Shown: piece by piece, positions 57,766 to 64,000 of the stretch | Numbering within the stretch: position 1 is the first letter of the stretch | Layout of the letters: every line of letters begins with the position of its first letter | Program-made: the position numbers and the translations under genes | Source of the DNA: Megalobrama amblycephala | Taxonomy: Eukaryota > Chordata > Actinopteri > Cypriniformes > Xenocyprididae | NCBI RefSeq assembly: GCF_018812025.1 | Contig: NC_063052.1 | Location: 12,171,501-12,235,500, forward strand | DNA length: 64,000 nt | Direction of reading: 5' to 3' | Notes under the pieces: generated by a model | Told to the model about the DNA's origin: nothing | Database searches by the model: none | The model's input: only the letters and a program-made list of their open reading frames with translations

Positions 57766-58533
57766 CAGGGGTGTCCAAACTTGGTCCTGGAGGGCCACTG
57801 TCCTGTAGACTTTAGCTCCAACTTGCCTCAAAACACCTGCCTGGAAGTTTCTAGTATGCTTATTAAAGGGGACATATCATGAAAATCTGACTTTTTCCAT
57901 GTTTAAGTGCTATAATCGGGTCCCTGGTGCATCTACGAACCCAGAAAAGGGAAAAGGACAACTTTAATCTGCACGTTTCCACCCACTGTGGGGCAACTCT
58001 TGACTGGACATGCTAGTCGATGAGTTGAATTAACTCCACAGCAACTACATAAAGGTATCCACTAACCATTCAGAAACTTCCGGTTTCATTCTAAAAGTCT
58101 AACTTCTTCCTGAGTCTCTCTATCAGTGTCGACTCCGGTTTGAACAATGTAAGGCTGAACACCATTATCTTATTTTGGCTGTGTGAGATTCTCCAGTTTT
58201 GTTGTTGTTGAGCAACCGAAGCGCAAGCTGTTAAAGCTCCGCCCTCTTTTGGAAAGTGGGCAGGAGCAGCAGCTCATTTGCATTTAAAGGGACACACACA
58301 AAATGGCAAGGATTGCTCACACCAAATACGGGCAAATTTGACAAGCTATAATAAATGATCTGTAGGGTATTTTGAGCTGAAACTTCACAGACACATTCTG
58401 GGGACACCAGAGATTTGTATTACATCTTGTGAAAAGGGGCATTATAGGTCCCCTTTAAGACCTTGATTAGCTGGTTCAGGTGTGTTTAATTGCTCTTGGA
58501 GCTAAACTCTGTAGGACAGTGGCCCTCCAAGAC
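57766..58533. mobile_element. Palindromic element (GGGTGTCCAAACTTGGTCC family) split by an insertion
   Basis: Left CAGGGGTGTCCAAACTTGGT, GGAGGGCCACTGTCCTGTAG. The inverse CTGTAGGACAGTGGCCCTCC lies at 58510-58529. The right tip is truncated. The element at 57863-58458 lies in the middle. Confidence 0.75.
57863..58458. mobile_element. TTAA-flanked element, 596 bp, nested
   Basis: TTAA/AGGGGACATATCATGAAAA at the left and GCATTATAGGTCCCCT/TTAA at the right. It shares its interior with 50625-50880 (reversed). Confidence 0.88.
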
Positions 58534-60030
58534 TTATAATATAGGCCTACACTGTGCTCCAGATGCACTTTATTTGTACGTTTGTGTGTTAAATAGATCA
58601 TTTCACAAGTTTTTTTTAAATGGGCTTCCCCAACATTTTCCTCATCTACTATTGGTCAGACAATTCGATAGTCCTACCCCAAAGTCCACCTTTGGTTGAG
58701 TCCAAAGTGGTGTTGTTGTGTTGTGCTCGTCTGGATGCTCCAACAAACAGAGCTTTGTTTTGATAGTGACACAAGGAACATCTGTGCTGGACACTACTCC
58801 AAATTGTGCTCAAATTCTCAATCACTATATGCTTGGTTTTGTTTCTGATACTTTGTCCAATTTTTTACTAATTTCATATGCTAAAAAGTGTTTTGGACAA
58901 GCACATGATCAGTTTTGTCCAGAAGTACCTGGAAAAAAACCATGTTAAGCCCTTTTAAACCCAGCCTAGCTTTCAGGAAAGTCAAAAAAGCTTCTCTAAT
59001 CTAAGGCCGTGTTCTGTAAAGTCATTTGATTCATGTTCTTCGGGGCTTTAGGGAGCTGTTCTGTTGACATCTTTCACACATTTAAGCCCAAGTGCTCTGC
59101 CAGTCCATATTGATCAGAAGGCCTACTCACTTGGAAGACTAATTTGAAAGGTGACAAGTAACTGTTGTGAACTAGTTAGACCCTGGTCCAGAGTGCATGT
59201 TTTGTGGTCAGGTGTGCTGTGTTTGTTCATTTTCATCTTTTTCACATATCCTACCACCTCGTTCAGCTGTTTTCATTCTGTTGAACTGATCCTCAGGTGG
59301 TGGATACCGGAGTGAGGAGCAGCGAGAGCGAAAGTGACAGCAGAATGAAAGAAATCAGGCGGGTCTTGACCAAACAGGTGTTGTCACCTGCTTTTGCGTC
59401 TCCACTGGAGTCATGGTTGCAGAAATGGCTGCGGCATGAGATCATGAGGCCTGGGTCTGCTGCTCAAGTCATATTTCTGCTTTACGTGCCCTGGGGGAGG
59501 TCACACTCTCGCTGGTGCTTTGTCGCTTGTGAAAGCGAGTTCACGGAGTGGCAGCCAGCTGCTGAGGAGTTGAAGATAAACCTCCTAATGGCAAATGGAG
59601 GGTCGTCACCTTGTTGACATTTCGTTGTGCAACATGCCAGAAGGGCCTGGGTGTACGGCAGTTTTGGAATCGGGCATCCACGCTGTCCAAAATTAAAGCT
59701 GGAATACACTACATGATTTTGCTCTGATTTTTGCAGTCTGAATGTGCCAATGCTAGTTGCCGAAAGTCAGAGCCAGTCTGCAGGTTTTGGGCAGTCGCAG
59801 TTGACATGTTTCTGCTCAAATTTGGGTTAGGAACAACGTGAAAGTCTGGTACTGTGGTTATCACTGGTATAGTATATGATGCCCAGGGGCTGGTTGCCTA
59901 AACTGCAAACATTTTTTCCTTTTAGACAGTTAATAACGGTTTTAAGTCAGTTACATAAAAAACGTAGATTGGTCTAGTTTGATACCAAAAAGTAACTGAC
60001 TAATTGTTAGTTGGTTGGTCATACTAGTAC
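58534..60030. other. Unique sequence with a weak exon candidate at 59297-59383
   Basis: At 59297 a pyrimidine-rich tract ends in GATCCTCAG. The following frame reads VVDTGVRSSESESDSRMKEIRR up to AAACAG/GTGTTG at 59382. The acceptor is plausible, the donor weak, and the family is not recognised. The rest shows nothing coding. Confidence 0.3.
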
Positions 60031-60255
60031 TTAAAGGGATAGTTCACCCAAAAATGAATGATTTACTCACCCTCAAGTTGTTCCAAACCTGTATGAATTT
60101 CTTTTCTCTGCTGAACACAAAACAAGATATTTTGAAGAATATGGGTAACCAAACAGTTGATTGACCCCCATTGACTTCCATAGTATGAAAACATGCTGTG
60201 GAAGTCAAAGGGGATCAGAAACTGTTTGGTTACCAGCAGTCTTCAAAGTATGATC
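60031..60255. repeat. Left part of a GATAGTTCACCC-family element
   Basis: TTAA/AGGGATAGTTCACCCAAAAA, then TTACTCACCCTCAAGTTGTT. The right end with TTAA is missing. Confidence 0.8.
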
Positions 60256-60848
60256 TTTTGTCTTAACGTAATTCCTCTGTTATGCAACTGGCCCCAGTTT
60301 TTCAATGCAACCATTTACAATGTCGCCAAGTGCATGATGCCTAGAGTTTTAAAACCTGTTCAGATTTTAAGTCGTGTAGTGCATTTCATCCTTTAGTCCT
60401 ATAAAATTGTTTGTAATTATTTAAAACTTTGCAGGCTTGGCAGCAAACGTGGTCAACTACATGGTCACCTTAAAAGCAACTGCGGCCAAGTCGTCCATCA
60501 TTTCCCATCATAGTTATCAGTGTATGAGTGATTGTAGATTAAAGGTGCCAGATTTTTGTTATTCTAATATCCCTTGCCTTTAATTTACAGGGTTATATTT
60601 TCCAAGCACATTAGCTTAAATATTTAAGTCCACTCTTGTTATGGCTGTATTTTTCATTTGACGTCGTTTACCCTCTCTATCTATTGCTGTGAAAGTAAGG
60701 AGAATGTTTATTCGGGTTATGAAGTGTTTATTCAAGACCGAGAGTTCTGACATGATAAATGTCAAATCCGAACCCTTCTTCACAAATAATATAAACAACA
60801 AAAAAAATCTTTTCATCCTCCTCTACTCCGAAGTCAACAGAACTCTGC

Positions 60849-61126
60849 TTAAAGAGACAGTACACCCAAAAGTTAAAGTTAGCTCATCATTTTACTCACT
60901 ATCATGTTGCTCCAAACCTGTATAACTTGACTTTCTTCTGTGGAACACAAGATGATATTTTGAAAAAATTCTTACAGCGAATGTCATTGGGACCCAGTGG
61001 CGTTTTGCACTCAAGTGACTTTCAAATTATGGACAAAACATTCTTTAAAATATCATCTTTTGTGTTTCCACAGGAGAAAGAAAGTCATACAGGTTTGGAG
61101 AGTTTTTGGGTTAACTATCCCTTCCC
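60849..61126. repeat. GATAGTTCACCC-family element, right TTAA lost
   Basis: TTAA/AGAGACAGTACACCCAAAAG at the left and TTTGGGTTAACTATCCCTT at the right, without an intact right TTAA. Confidence 0.75.
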
Positions 61127-64000
61127 ACTGTATCCATACTCTTTCACCTCTTGCAGACACTTTAAAATCAATTAGCTGCCAAAAAGCCGCCCAAATGCTT
61201 CCCCGACTAAAGCGGACAACGTTATCATGAAGTTCGCATCCAGACATCAGCCATTGCCGACGTTTCCCAAGCGTTCATGGCGCTCACCCTGTATGACCCT
61301 ATGCCAAGCCTGCTCGCTCCAGCTTTAACTAGGTTACTGCGTCAACGCCTGCCCTTCACTATAAATCACTCTCCTTACATTTAAACCCCAAAGAACTGTG
61401 TTTCCATCCAAACGGATACTTCCGGGAACGAAACGAGCGGCCAGAGCTGCTCCTACCCAATATGTCTTGTTTTTTTTTTGTTTTTTTTTAATTCATCTGG
61501 GTGGGCACGCACACCTTTAGTGATGGTGTAGCAGCCATTTTGAGGTCTCCGCGCTCGGCATCAGATGCTGCAAACAGGAAAAGGCTTAATCTAGCCAATT
61601 GAGCGGGTGGGTGATCAGAGGGGCTGCATGCGAACAGGCAGATTTGGGAGATGAGCCAGGCTCCGAGGGTGGGGGATGGGGGTGGGGAGCGAAGATGGGT
61701 GCAAACCCCTGGTCTTCCACGATAACTACTGCGCCTTAGGACGAAACTTGGGAAATTAGGAGAATGCATCGCTACTCTTGCATGAAGGAATCCGAGTGTT
61801 CAGATATCACCCCGGTCCTGGGGGAGTGCTAGTGTGCTGTTTAAAACAAGGCACCTTGTACCTCTCTGGAGTGAGGGATGCAGTGCCACCAGCGCTTTGG
61901 TCTGGGAGGTGGGGCAGCGGGTTACGTCAGCCAAATGAATTGTCATGATGCAGATCATGCGTGAAATGAGCTGCGGATTCCATCGTGCACTTGCAACTGG
62001 CCATATTATTATCATCACTTCTTTTAGCTGGCAATTTTTTAATGCACTTTTCCGAATCGGTTCTCTTTCGTAGGGGGGCAAGGGTCTCTTTGCGCGTGTG
62101 TTTGCGTGTATACCGGTTCAGGGTGTGATGGTGTTTGCAGTGGGGGCAGAAGGAGGAGGACATTTTTGTGCTTGCAGTGATCTGATCGACAGGCAGCAGT
62201 GGCGTGTGCATAAAGAAAATGGTGTGCCGGTGGGGGATGGGCAGAGGGGAATTAAGGGTTGGCATTATGACAGGGTAGCGTGTCAGGAGAGTGCTGCTGT
62301 CTTTTTTTTTTTCTTCTTCTTCCATTTCATTTTTTTCGTCTCAATCTCGTCCTCTTCATCCTCCATCCTCCCTAACCCCCAACTCTGCCCCCCATCTGAA
62401 CCGATGAAGATCTTGTGCATTGTGTACGTTACAATCTATAAAAAAAAAAAAAAGAAAGAGAAAGAAAGAAAGATCAGAAAAGTAGTTTGTGGTCGTCCGT
62501 ACCTTTAAGGGGCCCCCAGAAAGTGAGCGTGTGTGTTTATTTTTACAACGCAGGGAGGAAAAAAAGGAATACTTTTTTTGGAAAGGGGGGGGAGGGGTGA
62601 AGAGCGAGAAGGGAGGGGTCAGTTTTTGCTCTGCTTTGTGGTGTGTGGCACAGCTGTATTAGAATGGCGGGTCTGAAGGGCACAAAGTGAGTCTTGTGTC
62701 GGTATGGCCCGTGAAACCACATGCGCACACACACACACACACACATTGTTCCCCATTTTTAGGCCCGTTCCCTACCTAGCCAGGAACTCTTGAGCGAGTA
62801 ACTATCCAGGGACCAAGGATCAGTGGGATTGTACGGCGGGACAAAAGGTTGATTAAATAAAATGGAGATTTGAAAGTTGTGGTTTAGGGTGTCGTGAGGG
62901 GTCGTTGGGCGAGATCGGCGGATAATCTAATTCGGAGTTGAGCTTCTCTGTGTACTCGCACACCATTTCGCTCTCTGTCTTTCTTTTTCTCGCTCTCTTT
63001 CTTTTCATCTCCGAGCTGCTGCTGCTGCGTTGGCTGGCGTAGTGCCCAAAGCAGTGAGTCTGTCGTGGAGTGCGCGTGTGCAGGTTTCTGGGGAGGAGGA
63101 GGAGGAGGAGGAGGCTGGGGTGTGTGTGTGCGTCGATATGCAAAAAGGGGGGTGGATAAAGGAGGAGTGGGCCGAGTAAAGAGAGTCTGGTTTTTGTAGC
63201 AGCTGACTGAAACAGTCATTATATTATGTAAAGGGAGGGGGGGGGCGTGTTTGGTGTGGGGGGGTCAGACTGACGTGCACTGCACAGACCTTCTGATTGG
63301 CTGGCTGGTGCTATTGTTGGTTATGTGTATGCTTGTGCGTTTATAGCTCACGCACTCCCTCGCTCTTCCGTTCTACTGTCTCAGTCACTCGCACTGTTTT
63401 TTCTTCTCGCTCTTTACCCTCTTCCCCCCTTTTTTTCCCCCTTCACGCACTCGTTTGTGCAAGGTGGGTGGTTTGTTGTGAAGGTACGACATTATATATC
63501 AGGGTTTTATGTGCTTGCTTCTCAATGCCTTAAACGTTGTTTTATATTAACGGACGTTATGCGGCCTCCTCTTTTTGAGAGATAACCGAATGTTTTTGCA
63601 TTCTTAAAGCCAATCTCGCAAATTAGACTTTGTGATGCAACGCAACGGTGGATGTATGATTTAAACTATGCGAGAAGAAGAATGAGAGCGAATGATGACA
63701 CGAAAAATAATGTGGATGATAGAGAGATGATGAAGTCATCAGGGGACCAATTACAGCTCAATTTAATTTGTAATTGGGGATGTCCCTACAATAAGGCATT
63801 TTAAGACCAGTCGCTTGTGGGTCTCGGGAGCTTAATTGGGTTTAGGAATAACTACAGTACTGTGCGTTTCATAGAAACTACAGCTGAACGTGACTGTAAG
63901 GTCACTTGTGTGTAGCTTTATCGTTTGGGGCTGAGGTTTGTGAGGCAACACTTGTCACTTGTCTAGTTTTAAAAACAAAACAAAATAAACCTGTCAAACT
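61127..64000. other. GC-richer unique sequence, no coding exon assigned
   Basis: Includes poly-T, a GA-rich run (62440-62470), G-runs (62583-62595, 63233-63247), a (CA)n at 62724-62745 and a GGA-triplet run at 63093-63113. Open frames on both strands (e.g. 62853-63219 minus, proline- and basic-rich) come from these simple sequences. A palindromic CCAATTACA...TGTAATTGG lies at 63747-63777. Probably intron or regulatory DNA of a gene continuing to the right. Confidence 0.4.

Noticed and set aside
62853..63219. Proline- and lysine-rich minus-strand frames
   Set aside because: Generated by GGA-triplet, GT and pyrimidine-rich simple sequence.

Overview
The window is vertebrate nuclear DNA, most likely from a cyprinid (carp/zebrafish-type) teleost. 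The evidence is AT-rich sequence with large introns, (TA)n and (GT)n microsatellites, very dense short inverted-repeat DNA transposons of families typical of cyprinids (elements opening TTAA-AGGGATAGTTCACCC, CACTCTAAAAAATGCTGGG, GGTAACACTTTACTTG), a Tc1 remnant, and a teleost-type gonadotropin-releasing hormone (GnRH) receptor. No bacterial-style gene organisation is present, and almost all other open reading frames here are chance or repeat-derived.

The one confidently recognised gene is a GnRH receptor on the minus strand. Its three coding exons (20706-20176, 15044-14837, 11814-11408) join in phase to a 381-residue seven-helix receptor with the C-terminal tail that mammalian type I receptors lack. 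A strong splice acceptor sits one base upstream of the ATG, so there should be at least one upstream exon. A candidate lies near 24530 with a CAG/GTAAGT donor. The introns are filled with transposons: two ~970-bp TTAA-flanked copies and a TA-flanked element in intron 1, and a 1.65-kb foldback element with a ~203-bp higher-order tandem repeat in intron 2.

Left of the receptor (1-11 kb) is a transposon graveyard. It includes a three-level nest at 3.9-7.0 kb in which a 2.24-kb hAT-type element has perfect 8-bp target duplications and itself carries a TA-flanked element. From 25 to 31 kb there is a decayed Tc1 transposon, GT microsatellites and unique blocks resembling conserved non-coding DNA. 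From 31.2 to 37.3 kb is a cluster of CTGYGTCC-ended elements around a 4.8-kb minisatellite of 33-bp units, which is open in many reading frames on both strands but is not convincing as a gene. At 37.46-38.62 kb one hAT-type miniature element sits inside another, each with a perfect 8-bp target duplication.

The right part (42.5-64 kb) opens with a CG-rich block and a possible non-coding first exon on the plus strand ending near 43131. It continues as unique DNA mixed with TTAA elements, with several AATTA-rich blocks resembling conserved enhancers. I read this tentatively as the promoter and long first intron of a gene whose coding exons lie beyond the window. No coding exon could be assigned there with confidence.
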